A stretch of 64,000 bases of DNA from Nitratireductor kimnyeongensis (GCF_019891395.1 NZ_CP078143.1:930001-994000); one strand, 5' to 3'. Positions 54,624 to 63,791 are shown, counted from the first letter of the stretch. A program made the numbers and translations. The notes: generated by a model not told the origin, from the letters alone.

Positions 54624-54632
54624 TAGTATATG

Positions 54633-54653
54633 CTATCCCCCTGCAGGGGATAG
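54633..54653. promoter_or_regulatory. CsoR/RcnR-type operator
   Basis: CTATCCCC (54633-54640) and GGGGATAG (54646-54653) form a perfect dyad around CTGCA. G/C tracts flanked by A/T dyads are the known binding mode of CsoR/RcnR-family repressors. The site lies 10 bp before the repressor start, so autoregulation of the two-gene operon is likely. Confidence 0.65.
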
Positions 54654-54798
54654 AGCAAGACGCATTGACGTGAATATGGCCGTCCGTGACGGATCTATCG
54701 CAAGCCGGTCAGAGGCGGCGCGCAGACGAGCCGTCGGACACCTCATTCCTTCCAACCGGACATTACCTGCCTCGCGAAACGGGCCGGGAGGATGCGCC

Positions 54799-56403
54799 TC
54801 AGCTGCCGGCGCGCGCCGAGGCGATTGCGTCCAGCGTTCTGCGCTGGCGGTGCATTTCCAGAAAGACGCGATAGTCGCGATCAAAACGTTCCCGGGCTAC
54901 CGGGTTCGGTCGTCGCGCCCTGCCCTTCTGCGCCATACTCACACAGGCATCCGTCAGACTATCGTAGAGCCCGGCAGCCGTGGCCGCCACCATCCCGGTT
55001 CCCAATAGCATGGCATCTTCCGCGCCCGGCTCTTCAACCGTGCACCCGGCGGCATCCGCATACAACTCCATCAACAACGGATTTTTCGTATGGCCTCCGG
55101 TTACGTGGAGCGTGTCGATCGCATAGCCCGTTTCGTTCAGCGCATCGAGGATGTGACGAATTCCGAATGCAATCGCCACCGCCGTACGCCAGTAAAGCCG
55201 GCAAAGACTGTCGAAAGAGGCATCGAGGGTCAGTCCCGATATCACACCGACCGCATGGGGATCGGCCAGCGGCGACCGGTTTCCGTGAAAGTCCGGCAGA
55301 ACGTGCAGCCGGGCGGCAAGGTCATTTCCCTCCACAGCCCGCAATTCGTTGACGCGGTCGCAGATACGCTTGTGCATCTGCGCATCCGGTTCGCCCCCGG
55401 CTGCATGCCAGCGTATGATGTGATCCAGCAAAGCGCCTGATACCGATTGGCCGCCTTCAGCGAGCCAGCATCCCGGCAATGCCGCGCCAAGATAGGGCCC
55501 CCAAACGCCGGGTACGGGACGAGCCTCGCGGGAAAAGGCCATGACGCAGCTCGACGTCCCGGCGATCAGAGCCATGTGCCGATCGATACTGAAGGCGTCG
55601 CCGGCAAAACCGCCGAGCACACCGAGCGCTCCACCATGAGCATCGATCAGCCCGGCTCCGACCCTGCACTGTTGCGTGAGACCAAGCGCATCCGCAGCGT
55701 TGGCGGTGAGTGGTCCAAGATCCAGACCGATGGGGCTCGCCTCTTCCGGCAATTGTCCGCGTTCAAGCATGTCCGGGATACCGACAGTTTCGAAGAAATC
55801 GCTCTGCCAACCCGATTTTTCATGTGCGAGATAGGTCCACTTGCAGGTCAGTGTGCATTGTGACCGCGCGAGCGAACCCGATGCTTTCCAGGTCAGGAAA
55901 TCTGCCAGATCGAAAAAATGACCTGCCGCATTCCAGCATTGCGGCAGGTTTCGCTTTAGCCACATCAGCTTCGGTGTCTGCATCTCCGGCGACATGACGC
56001 CACCGATGTAATCAAGCACACGGTGGCCGGTCCGCGTGCATTCATCGGCTTCGGCAAGGGCACGATGATCGAGCCAGACGATCGTGTCCCAGCCCGGTCC
56101 CCCATCGGGTGAAACACTTAGCTGGCCACCATCACGATCTCGCACCACCAGCGAACATGTGGCATCGAAGCTTATACCGACGACGCTTTGAGGCGACACC
56201 CCTGCCCGTTCAACCGCATTGCGCACCGAAGCGCACACCGCGCGCCAGATGTCTTCGGAATCCTGCTCGGCGAAATCTGCTGCAGGCCGGTTCATCCGGA
56301 TCGGAGTCTCGGCTCGCCCCAGAAGTTGGCCCTCACGGTCAAGCACACCGGCGCGGGCGCTTCCTGTGCCCACGTCAACCGCCACCACAAAATTGCGCAT
56401 CAA
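54799..56403 (-). CDS. FGGY-family pentulose kinase (D-ribulokinase-like)
   Basis: A 534-residue FGGY carbohydrate kinase that phosphorylates a ketose with ATP. The first phosphate-binding segment is VVAVDVGTGSARAGVLDREG near residue 6, GISFDATCSLVV near 76, the catalytic-base region WLDHRALAEADE near 109, and the second domain GTSSCVMAFS near 282 and HVTGGHTKNPLLMELYAD near 440. The sequence fits the FGGY-pentulose kinase subfamily. It ends the polyol operon, so the ketose is probably D-ribulose or xylulose formed by the SDR. Confidence 0.87.
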   Translation of the reverse strand: MMRNFVVAVDVGTGSARAGVLDREGQLLGRAETPIRMNRPAADFAEQDSEDIWRAVCASVRNAVERAGVSPQSVVGISFDATCSLVVRDRDGGQLSVSPDGGPGWDTIVWLDHRALAEADECTRTGHRVLDYIGGVMSPEMQTPKLMWLKRNLPQCWNAAGHFFDLADFLTWKASGSLARSQCTLTCKWTYLAHEKSGWQSDFFETVGIPDMLERGQLPEEASPIGLDLGPLTANAADALGLTQQCRVGAGLIDAHGGALGVLGGFAGDAFSIDRHMALIAGTSSCVMAFSREARPVPGVWGPYLGAALPGCWLAEGGQSVSGALLDHIIRWHAAGGEPDAQMHKRICDRVNELRAVEGNDLAARLHVLPDFHGNRSPLADPHAVGVISGLTLDASFDSLCRLYWRTAVAIAFGIRHILDALNETGYAIDTLHVTGGHTKNPLLMELYADAAGCTVEEPGAEDAMLLGTGMVAATAAGLYDSLTDACVSMAQKGRARRPNPVARERFDRDYRVFLEMHRQRRTLDAIASARAGS

Positions 56404-57095
56404 TTCTCTCTCTGGATCTCCTCCAACCGGACGATAAGGTCCGGAAGCAGTTGCATCCTGTCAAAAATCAGGTCCGGTTCCAAGCGTTTCAGGATTGCGC
56501 GATGCGCTTTTGATCCAGCGTGGGATGCACCGGCAAAGCACAGGACCCGCATACCTGCCCGGTGCGCAGCCTCGATCCCGGCAGGGCTGTCTTCCACAAC
56601 GACACAACGGGCCGGTTCAATCCCCATCGAGCGGGCGGCAAAGAGAAAGAGATCGGGAGCCGGCTTGCCGTTGGGCACCATCGTCGCGCTGAACACATTC
56701 GGTTCGAAACGATCAAGAAGTCCCGTCACCCCAAGCGACACACGGATACGCTCCGGCTGGCTGGAAGACGCAACACAGTATGGCAGGGCAAGACCGTCGA
56801 GGGCGTGCTGGATCCCGCTGACGGCCTGCAGTTCGTTACGAAAGGTTGCGTAAAGGTTCTCTCGCATGCGCGAGAGCGCAGCCTCATCAAGATCAACGCC
56901 GAAATCAGCGCTGAGCAGCGATCTGATTGTGCTCAACGAACGACCGAGAAACAGTTCATAAGCCGTCTCCGGATCAATATGAACGCCATTTTCCGCAACG
57001 GTTTCCAACAGGACCCGCATGGAAAGCGGCTCACTGTCCACGAGCACGCCATCACAATCGAAGATCACAAGCGCGATATCGTGCCTCGTTGTCAC
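56400..57095 (-). CDS. HAD-family sugar phosphatase
   Basis: A 231-residue HAD hydrolase of the beta-phosphoglucomutase/sugar-phosphatase group. Motif I is VIFDCDGVLVDSE near residue 8, motif II includes VASSSQP, and the lysine/acidic motifs are NGKPAPDLFLFAA and VVVEDSPAGIEAA. Reading frame extends further upstream, but the GTG at 57095 has GAGGGA 10 nt before it. An alternative GTG at 57113 overlaps the SDR stop. Its likely job is to remove toxic sugar or polyol phosphates. It overlaps the kinase gene by 4 nt. Confidence 0.82.
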   Translation of the reverse strand: MTTRHDIALVIFDCDGVLVDSEPLSMRVLLETVAENGVHIDPETAYELFLGRSLSTIRSLLSADFGVDLDEAALSRMRENLYATFRNELQAVSGIQHALDGLALPYCVASSSQPERIRVSLGVTGLLDRFEPNVFSATMVPNGKPAPDLFLFAARSMGIEPARCVVVEDSPAGIEAAHRAGMRVLCFAGASHAGSKAHRAILKRLEPDLIFDRMQLLPDLIVRLEEIQREN

Positions 57096-57109
57096 GGGAG
57101 ACACATCCC

Positions 57110-57886
57110 TCACCAGCAGGAATAACCGCCATCCGCCAACACGATCGAACCGGTCATGAGGCTGGATGCATCGGAAGCGAGGAATTGGACCACCGAGGCG
57201 ATCTCGTCGGGTTGACCGACACGCCCCATGGGGGTCATCTCGAGCCAGGTAGCATACATTTCGGGATTTTCCCGAATACCGAACGCCGTGAGCGGTGTCT
57301 CGATATAGGTTGGAGCGACCGCGTTGACGCGAACCCCGCGCCGTCCCCATTCGGCGGCGAGCGACTTGGTCAGCTGGTGCACCGCCGCCTTGGAGGCATT
57401 GTAGAATGCCTGGGGCTGAGGCTTGTTGACGATCACGCCGGACATGGAACCGATGTTGACGACTGAACCGCTGCCGCGTTCCAGCATCTTGCGACCGAAG
57501 GCTCGGCAGCACCAGAACAACCCGTCGACATTGACGTCCATATGGAAACGCCAATGCTCGTCACTGGTGTTTTCAGCCGGCACATCGCTCTGCGCCACGC
57601 CTGCATTGTTGACGAGAATGTCGATCCGCCCATGCCGCTGTTCAATTGCATCAGCCGCCGCATTCACCTGGTCCGACCGGGTCACGTCCAGCACGATGCT
57701 CTCCGCCGAATGGCCCAGCTTTTTCAAGGCGTCGACGCTCGCTTCCGCCAGATCAGCTTTCATGTCGGCAACGACCACATGGGCGCCGGCTTCGCCGAGC
57801 GCGCGCGCGCATGCGGCGCCGATACCCTGTCCCGCGCCGGTGACGACGGCGACGCGTTCATCGAGCCTGAGTTTTTCCAGATACAT
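57110..57886 (-). CDS. SDR-family polyol dehydrogenase
   Basis: A 258-residue classical short-chain dehydrogenase. The NAD motif is TGAGQGIG (residues 16-23), NNAGVAQSD lies near 92, and the catalytic Ser (NIGSMSG), Tyr and Lys (YNASKAAVH near 160) are intact. The end VLADGGYSCW is typical of sugar-alcohol dehydrogenases. It probably oxidises an imported polyol (ribitol, D-arabitol, xylitol or sorbitol) to the ketose used by the FGGY kinase. Confidence 0.88.
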   Translation of the reverse strand: MYLEKLRLDERVAVVTGAGQGIGAACARALGEAGAHVVVADMKADLAEASVDALKKLGHSAESIVLDVTRSDQVNAAADAIEQRHGRIDILVNNAGVAQSDVPAENTSDEHWRFHMDVNVDGLFWCCRAFGRKMLERGSGSVVNIGSMSGVIVNKPQPQAFYNASKAAVHQLTKSLAAEWGRRGVRVNAVAPTYIETPLTAFGIRENPEMYATWLEMTPMGRVGQPDEIASVVQFLASDASSLMTGSIVLADGGYSCW

Positions 57887-57930
57887 TTCAAGACACCTTC
57901 TTTATTCTGCTTACCCTGTGTGCCGGACCA

Positions 57931-58932
57931 TCAACTCAAGGCGTTGCCGGCGTCGTCGAAACGGTGCAGGCGCTCGGGGGACGGGGTGAGATAGACCGTC
58001 TCACCGTGACGCAATGCAAACTCACCGTCGGCGCGCGCGGTGAGTTGCCCGATCCCGTCAATATCGACATGAAGAAACGTGTCGGAACCAAGATGCTCAG
58101 CCACGCCGACCTTGCCCTTCCAGTGACCGCTTTCGGTAGAAAGCTGGAGGTGCTCAGGGCGCACACCGATTGTCGCCGCCCCCATCTTCTCTGCCTCGAC
58201 CCCCTTGACGAAATTCATCCGCGGCGAGCCGATGAAACCCGCTACAAAAAGGTTTCGCGGGCTGCGATAAAGCTCCAGAGGCGAGCCCACCTGTTCGATG
58301 CGTCCCGCGTTCAACACCACGATCTTGTCGGCCATCGTCATGGCTTCCACCTGATCATGGGTGACGTAGATCATCGTCGTGTTGAGCTGATGATGAAGTT
58401 CGCTGATCTCAAGCCGCATGGAGCCGCGCAAGGCCGCATCGAGATTCGACAAGGGCTCATCGAAGAGAAACGCCTTTGGCTCGCGGACAATCGCACGGCC
58501 GATCGCCACACGCTGGCGCTGACCGCCGGAAAGTTGGCCGGGGCGACGGTCGAGATAATCCGTCAGGTTCAGGATGCGCGCGGCGTTGCGCACCTTTTCG
58601 TCGATCACCGCCGTGTCCGCTCCTGCCATTTTCAGCGGGAAGGCGATGTTCTTGTAAACGCTCATATGCGGATAGAGCGCATAGGACTGGAAGACCATGG
58701 ACAAGCCACGCTTTGCCGGAGCGCGAGCGGTCATATCTTCACCGTCAATCAGGATCCGGCCGCTTGTCGTGTCTTCCAGGCCCGCAATCAGGCGCAACAG
58801 TGTGGATTTGCCGCAGCCTGACGGACCGACGAACACGACAAACTCATTGTCCGCAATCTCCAGATCGATTTCGGGAATGACGACGGTCGAGCCGAAGGCC
58901 TTGTGCACCTTTTCGAGTCGGATTTCCCCCAT
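57931..58932 (-). CDS. ABC transporter ATPase, sugar/polyol type (UgpC/SmoK-like)
   Basis: A 333-residue ATPase of the MalK/UgpC class. Walker A is [18 protein letters not shown] near residue 34, the signature is [15 protein letters not shown], and Walker B is [16 protein letters not shown]-terminal regulatory TOBE domain begins near 235. It energises the two permeases encoded upstream. Confidence 0.92.
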   Translation of the reverse strand: MGEIRLEKVHKAFGSTVVIPEIDLEIADNEFVVFVGPSGCGKSTLLRLIAGLEDTTSGRILIDGEDMTARAPAKRGLSMVFQSYALYPHMSVYKNIAFPLKMAGADTAVIDEKVRNAARILNLTDYLDRRPGQLSGGQRQRVAIGRAIVREPKAFLFDEPLSNLDAALRGSMRLEISELHHQLNTTMIYVTHDQVEAMTMADKIVVLNAGRIEQVGSPLELYRSPRNLFVAGFIGSPRMNFVKGVEAEKMGAATIGVRPEHLQLSTESGHWKGKVGVAEHLGSDTFLHVDIDGIGQLTARADGEFALRHGETVYLTPSPERLHRFDDAGNALS

Positions 58933-58944
58933 GGTGGTCGTTCC

Positions 58945-59775
58945 TTATTTGACGGCGCCGAAAGTGAGGCCACGCACGAGCTGACGTTGCGAAAACCAGC
59001 CCATGATGAGGATCGGGGCGATGGCGAGTGTCGATGCGGCCGAGAGCTTTGCCCAGAACAGCCCCTCCGGACTGGAATAGGAGGCGATGAAAGCCGTGAG
59101 AGGTGCCGCCTTGGCTGCGGTCAGATTGAGTGTCCAGAAGGCCTCGTTCCAGGCGAGAATGATGTTGAGAAGCAGGGTGGAGGCGATGCCCGGGACCGCC
59201 ATCGGCGTCAGCACATAGATGATTTCCTTGGCAAGCGAGGCGCCGTCCATACGGGCGGCTTCGAGGATATCGCCGGGTATCTCGCGGAAATAGGTGTAGA
59301 GCATCCACACGATGATCGGCAGGTTCGCCATGGTGAGGACAAACACGAGGCCGATGCGCGTGTCGAGCAACCCCGCATCGCGGAACAACAGGTAGATCGG
59401 CACCAGAACACCGACTGCCGGCAGCATCTTCGTGGACAGCATCCACAGGAGCACGTCCTTGGTCCGTTTCGTGGGCGCAAATGCCATGGCCCAGGCTGCC
59501 GGGATGGCAATGAGCAGGCCGAGCAAGGTCGAACCAAGCGAGATCACCACCGAGTTCATGAAATGCTTCAGGTAGTCGGAGCGGCTGTTGACCTCGACAT
59601 AGTTCTCCGCCGTCCACTCGAAGAAAAGGAATTGTGGCGGGGTTGCGATCGCCGCGCCTTCAGACTTGAAGCTGGTCAGCACCGTCCAGAGGATCGGAAA
59701 GAAGATGATGAAGCCCACCAGCCAACCAATGACGGTGAAGGTGATACGGGTGCGGGTGGAAACGCCACGGGCCAT
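58945..59775 (-). CDS. ABC transporter permease, polyol type (SmoG/MalG-like)
   Basis: A 276-residue inner-membrane permease. The first helix, ITFTVIGWLVGFIIFFPILW, is followed by a periplasmic loop, and the EAA loop EAARMDGASLAKEIIYVLTP is near residue 180. The end QLVRGLTFGAVK is typical of MalG-like subunits. The ATG at 59775 fits; a longer frame to 59907 would overlap the second permease gene. It lies 10 nt downstream of it. Confidence 0.92.
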   Translation of the reverse strand: MARGVSTRTRITFTVIGWLVGFIIFFPILWTVLTSFKSEGAAIATPPQFLFFEWTAENYVEVNSRSDYLKHFMNSVVISLGSTLLGLLIAIPAAWAMAFAPTKRTKDVLLWMLSTKMLPAVGVLVPIYLLFRDAGLLDTRIGLVFVLTMANLPIIVWMLYTYFREIPGDILEAARMDGASLAKEIIYVLTPMAVPGIASTLLLNIILAWNEAFWTLNLTAAKAAPLTAFIASYSSPEGLFWAKLSAASTLAIAPILIMGWFSQRQLVRGLTFGAVK

Positions 59776-59785
59776 CGGCTCTCTC

Positions 59786-60655
59786 CTATTCCAGATTCTT
59801 GCCGATGAGGCGGACAAGGAAGATGGCAACGATATTCGCCAACACCACCGCAACGATGCCGCCGGCGGAGGCACCACCCACGTCGAACTGCAAAAGCGCC
59901 TGCACATAGACCAGATAGGTCACAGTGGTTGTTTGCACGCCCGGCCCACCATTGGTGGTCACGAGGATCTCGGCGAAAACCGAGAGCAGGAATATGGTCT
60001 CGATGAGCACCACCACCGTGATCGCACGCGCCATATGCGGCAGCACGATGTAAATGAAGCGGGAGAGAGCGCCTGCGCCATCCATTTCCGCGGCTTCCTT
60101 CTGCTCCGTGTCGAGCGACTGGAGAGCCGTCAGCAAGATGAGCGTTGCGAAGGGCAGCCACTGCCAGGACACGATCATGACGATCGAAAAGAGCGGCGCC
60201 TCGCCAAACCAGTCGACAGGCTGAAGGCCGAAGGTCCGCGCGATCCAGGCAAACAGCCCGTTCACCGGATGCATCAGCATGTTCTTCCAGACCAGCGCCG
60301 ATACGGTTGGCATCACGAAAAAGGGAGCGATGACCATCAAGCGCACAATGCCTTGCCCGAAGAACGGCTGGTCGAGCAAGAGCGCCATCAGAATGCCGCC
60401 ACCGACACTGATGAGGAGCACGCCCCCCACCAAAAGCAGCGTATTCAACAGCCCAGTGAGGAATGCGGGATCCGTCAGGAAAAACCGGTAATTCAGGAAG
60501 CCTGCCCACTCCTCCATGCCCGGCATGAGGAGGTTGTAGCGCAACATCGAGAAATAAAGCGTCATGGCCAGCGGAACAGCCATCCACAGAAGCAGCAGAA
60601 CGACTGCGGGCGTCATCATCAGCCGGGCGCTGGCGCGGGTCTGTAGCGTGGCCAT
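59786..60655 (-). CDS. ABC transporter permease, polyol type (SmoF/MalF-like)
   Basis: A 289-residue inner-membrane permease with six predicted helices. It begins with a hydrophobic stretch MMTPAVVLLLLWMAVPLAMT near residue 12 and has the EAA-type loop EAAEMDGAGALSRFIYIVLP near 195. It forms a heterodimer with the SmoG-like subunit. Confidence 0.92.
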   Translation of the reverse strand: MATLQTRASARLMMTPAVVLLLLWMAVPLAMTLYFSMLRYNLLMPGMEEWAGFLNYRFFLTDPAFLTGLLNTLLLVGGVLLISVGGGILMALLLDQPFFGQGIVRLMVIAPFFVMPTVSALVWKNMLMHPVNGLFAWIARTFGLQPVDWFGEAPLFSIVMIVSWQWLPFATLILLTALQSLDTEQKEAAEMDGAGALSRFIYIVLPHMARAITVVVLIETIFLLSVFAEILVTTNGGPGVQTTTVTYLVYVQALLQFDVGGASAGGIVAVVLANIVAIFLVRLIGKNLE

Positions 60656-60751
60656 GAGCCTGCCTCTTCAAACCGAATGTTGACCGATAGGCGAGACCGG
60701 AATCGCAGCCGAGAGAGAGAGGGGCAGCCGCGATTCCGGGGGGTGGCGGGT

Positions 60752-62059
60752 TTACTTGGGATATCCCGCCTTTTCCATTTCGCGCTGGGTCAGGGCCTGC
60801 GCGTTGGACAGCGCCTGGTCGACGCTGGATTGCCCGGCAAGTGCGGCCGAGAATTGCTGGCCGACCGCCGTCCCTATCCCCTGAAACTCGGGGATCGCGA
60901 CAAACTGCACGCCCACATATGGCACGTCTTCGACCGTCGGGCTGGTCGGATCAGCAGCCTGAATGGACTTGATGGTCAGGTCGGCGAAAGGTGCGGCTTC
61001 CTGATACGCGGAGTTCTCATAGAGCGAGGTCCGCGTACCGGGCGGCACATTGGCCCACCCTTCCTTCTCCGCCACGAGCGCACTGTATTCCTTGCTTGTC
61101 GCCCAGGCGATGAAGGTCTTTGCCGCATCGGTTTTCTGCGAGCCTGCCGGAACGGCCAGAGACCAAGCCCAGAGCCAGTTCCCACGCTTGCCGAGCCCCT
61201 TGTCGGGAGCAAGCGCAAAGCCCACCTTGTCGGCAACCTGGCTTTCATCCGGATTGCTCACAAATGAGGCCGCCACCGTGGCGTCGATCCACATGCCGCA
61301 TTTTCCGGTCTGGAAGAGCGCCAGATTCTCGTTGAAGCCATTGGAGGATGCTCCGGGCGGTCCGGCATCGTTCATGAGATCGATGTAGAACTGCAGGGCT
61401 TCCTTCCATTCCGGCTGGTCGAACTGCGGCTTCCATTCCATATCAAACCAGCGCGCACCGAACGAGTTCGCCATGGCGGTGAGGAACGCCATGTTCTCGC
61501 CCCAGCCGGCCTTGCCGCGAAGACAAATGCCGTAAACCTCATTGTCCTTGTCCGTGATCTTGCGCGCGGCTTCGCCGATAAAGTCCCAACTTGGGGCCTC
61601 CGGCATCTCGAGCCCGGCTTCCTCGAACAAGTCCTTGCGGTACATGACGAAGGAACTCTCACCGTAGAATGGCGCCGCATAAAGCGTTCCGTCCATCGAA
61701 AGGCCTGCGCGGATGGCGGGCAGCAGATCATCGACGTCATAGTCCGCGGCGAAATCGAGTGGCACCAGCCAATTCTGCGCGGCCCAGATCGGCACCTCAT
61801 AGGTGCCGATGGTCATAATGTCGTACTGACCGCCCTTGGTGGCAATGTCAGTGGTGACGCGCTGACGCAGGACATTTTCCTCCAGCGTCACCCATTCCAG
61901 TTCGATATCGGGATGCTTTTCCGTGAACGCGCCCGCAAGCTTTTGCATGCGGATCATATCGCCATTGTTCACGGTTGCTATTGTCAGTGTTTCCGCCTGC
62001 GCGACACCGGCAATGGTCATTGCCGAGCACGTCATCATGGCCAGAAGCCTCGCCCTCAT
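60752..62059 (-). CDS. ABC transporter substrate-binding protein, polyol type (SmoE-like)
   Basis: A 435-residue periplasmic binding protein of the sugar/polyol (SmoE) type. The signal peptide ends near residue 22 (TIAGVAQA), and the mature chain starts ETLTIATVNNGDMIRMQKL. WVTLEENVLRQRVTTDIATK near 56 and AAPFYGESSFVMYRKDLFEE near 125 match sorbitol/mannitol binding proteins. It is the first gene of the operon, with two direct-repeat operators upstream. A 96-nt gap separates it from the permeases. Confidence 0.9.
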   Translation of the reverse strand: MRARLLAMMTCSAMTIAGVAQAETLTIATVNNGDMIRMQKLAGAFTEKHPDIELEWVTLEENVLRQRVTTDIATKGGQYDIMTIGTYEVPIWAAQNWLVPLDFAADYDVDDLLPAIRAGLSMDGTLYAAPFYGESSFVMYRKDLFEEAGLEMPEAPSWDFIGEAARKITDKDNEVYGICLRGKAGWGENMAFLTAMANSFGARWFDMEWKPQFDQPEWKEALQFYIDLMNDAGPPGASSNGFNENLALFQTGKCGMWIDATVAASFVSNPDESQVADKVGFALAPDKGLGKRGNWLWAWSLAVPAGSQKTDAAKTFIAWATSKEYSALVAEKEGWANVPPGTRTSLYENSAYQEAAPFADLTIKSIQAADPTSPTVEDVPYVGVQFVAIPEFQGIGTAVGQQFSAALAGQSSVDQALSNAQALTQREMEKAGYPK

Positions 62060-62077
62060 GGTCTCCTCCCAAAGATT

Positions 62078-62110
62078 TGAGCAAATGCTATGTTAATGAG
62101 CAAATACTCA
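62078..62110. promoter_or_regulatory. Direct-repeat operator pair for the polyol operon
   Basis: TGAGCAAATGCT (62078-62089) and TGAGCAAATACT (62097-62108) are near-identical direct repeats 19 bp apart. The second extends to TGAGCAAATACTCA, itself a short TGAG/CTCA dyad. Their position, 18 bp upstream of the binding-protein start and about 64 bp past the SorC-type regulator stop, fits regulation by that SorC-family protein. Confidence 0.55.
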
Positions 62111-62173
62111 CTTCACTGCAAAGTCAAGCCCTTCCGTCTCATTGAAATGGAAGCGAGTGCCCGAAGATCTGAC

Positions 62174-63130
62174 TCAGCCAGCCTCCAGCAGCGCTGTCGC
62201 TGTCCGCTCATCAGTAATCAACCCGTTGACAATGTGGCGACTGACGGCCGCCTTGATGGCGGGAAGTTTTCGCGCGCCCATTGCCGCTGCTATGACGAGC
62301 GAGGTTCCTGACGACGGCAATGGCGCGCTTGCGACACGATCGTTCAGTCCGCCCTCGATGAAGGTTCCGTCTGTGCCAAAAGACCACCCCACGATCTCCC
62401 CGACCGCACCAGCCTTCTGGAGGGCGTCCAGCTCCGGCCTGGAAACGAAACCGTCTTCGAACACCGGTGCGTTATCTGTCATGTCGCCTATACCGACAAA
62501 CGTGACATCCGCCCGTCTTGCCAGTTCCAGCGCCGGTCGGATCATCGGCTGCTCGTGGAGAAGATTCCGCTCCTCCGACGACGAGACGATGACCGGCAGG
62601 GGCATGGGAAAGCTGCGGGCCTTCACGGTATCCGCCATGGTGAAGATAACGTTGTAGTAGGCCGCCGAACCGTCGGGAGCGATATTTCCTGTCAGTGAGA
62701 CGATGCGGTGTTGAGGACATTCCATCGGCGGGAGTTGTTCGATCGCAGCCTTGAGCGTGCGCCCTGTCCCGATCGCCATGACGATGGGCTCCTGTGAAAG
62801 CAGATGACGCTCAATCTGGGCCGCCGTCGCCTCTGCCACGCCGACTGTGGTCGAGTTCGATTCAGGATCGCTGGGCACCACTTCGGCGAACTGAAGACCG
62901 AAGCGCTCCTTCAACCTTCGCGCCATTTCCATGCAAGCAGCAATCGGATGATCGATCCGCACCCGGACGAGCCCTTCCGTAACGGCGAGGGAAACAAGAC
63001 GTTGCGCCGACTGGCGCGAAACCCCCAGCGCCGCGGCAATCTGATCCTGCGTGTTCCCTGCCACATAATAGAGCCACCCCGCCCGGGCGGCGTCGTCCAG
63101 TCGATTTCCGCGTGCGCTCATACTTCTCAA
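62174..63130 (-). CDS. SorC-family sugar/polyol-sensing regulator
   Basis: A 318-residue regulator of the SorC/DeoR type. An N-terminal helix-turn-helix (about 25-50, NTQDQIAAALGVSRQSAQRL) precedes a sugar-phosphate-binding domain with GIGDMTDNAPVFE near 220 and IAAAMGARKLPAIKAAV near 283. Close relatives control sorbitol, mannitol or ribitol operons. An alternative start 9 nt downstream is equally possible. It is transcribed in the same direction as the polyol operon. Confidence 0.88.
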   Translation of the reverse strand: MRSMSARGNRLDDAARAGWLYYVAGNTQDQIAAALGVSRQSAQRLVSLAVTEGLVRVRIDHPIAACMEMARRLKERFGLQFAEVVPSDPESNSTTVGVAEATAAQIERHLLSQEPIVMAIGTGRTLKAAIEQLPPMECPQHRIVSLTGNIAPDGSAAYYNVIFTMADTVKARSFPMPLPVIVSSSEERNLLHEQPMIRPALELARRADVTFVGIGDMTDNAPVFEDGFVSRPELDALQKAGAVGEIVGWSFGTDGTFIEGGLNDRVASAPLPSSGTSLVIAAAMGARKLPAIKAAVSRHIVNGLITDERTATALLEAG

Positions 63131-63713
63131 CTCTCGCCCTGCTTGTCACTCCGGTGATCGCAAGTCTAACGAAGCAACGGACAGACAACCAGCAGCTTCA
63201 TGCCAGCGGAGATCTTCTAGAAGCAGGTTCGCCTTTCCCAAGCGCATCGGAACTCACCAAGCCGAATTGTCACGGCTTTAACAGCCAGCATCACCTATGC
63301 GAAGCGAAAGGGACGGGAAAGAGACGCGTCCCATAGAGAACCAGCGCTGAGTGGATGCGCTGACGAACGATGTCCCTGATGCGTTCAGGCACCTGATCGA
63401 AGAGTGAGCCTGCCAAATGGGTTTCCCCTCATGTTTCGGAAAACGGAGGGTCGAAGATGCTCAAGAACCAGCACAAGCCGAAAGATAACGCGTTCAGTGC
63501 CTGCAGATCATCCAGCATTGTCTCAAATATGTATGCGATGAGCGGCGCCTGAATCGTTGGGAAGAGCACCGAAAGCATTGATCGGAACGGACCCGGAAAC
63601 TTGCTCTTTGGCTTTCGACGTCAAGGCAGGTCGCGCGCCGCGATCAGAGATCAGGACCAATCATCATTCGAACGCCTCCAAATTGAAGAGACGCAAAAGC
63701 GGCGTTGACTCAT
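63131..63713. other. 583-bp gap without a convincing gene
   Basis: No long reading frame fits. On the plus strand a 31-codon frame at 63457-63552 has GGAGG 6 nt upstream but no recognisable product. On the minus strand a frame (about 63304-63435) contains LFDQVPERIRDIVRQRIHS, which resembles the start of a GntR regulator but is cut off after about 40 residues, with a stop and no start codon; it may be a decayed regulator. I find no repeat or RNA gene. Confidence 0.4.
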
Positions 63714-63759
63714 GGAAACGTTTCATTTAGGCATTTCAACATCAATGAAACGTTTCATT
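63714..63759. promoter_or_regulatory. Two LacI-type operators before the enolase-superfamily gene
   Basis: GAAACGTTTC occurs at 63715-63724 and again at 63747-63756, the second inside a perfect 16-bp palindrome AATGAAACGTTTCATT (63744-63759). Their centres are 32 bp apart, about three helical turns on the same face. Central CG dyads of this kind are LacI-family sites. The gene starts 33 bp later. Confidence 0.6.
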
Positions 63760-63791
63760 TCACGATGGCTGGAACGTTTAGGGAGAAAAGA

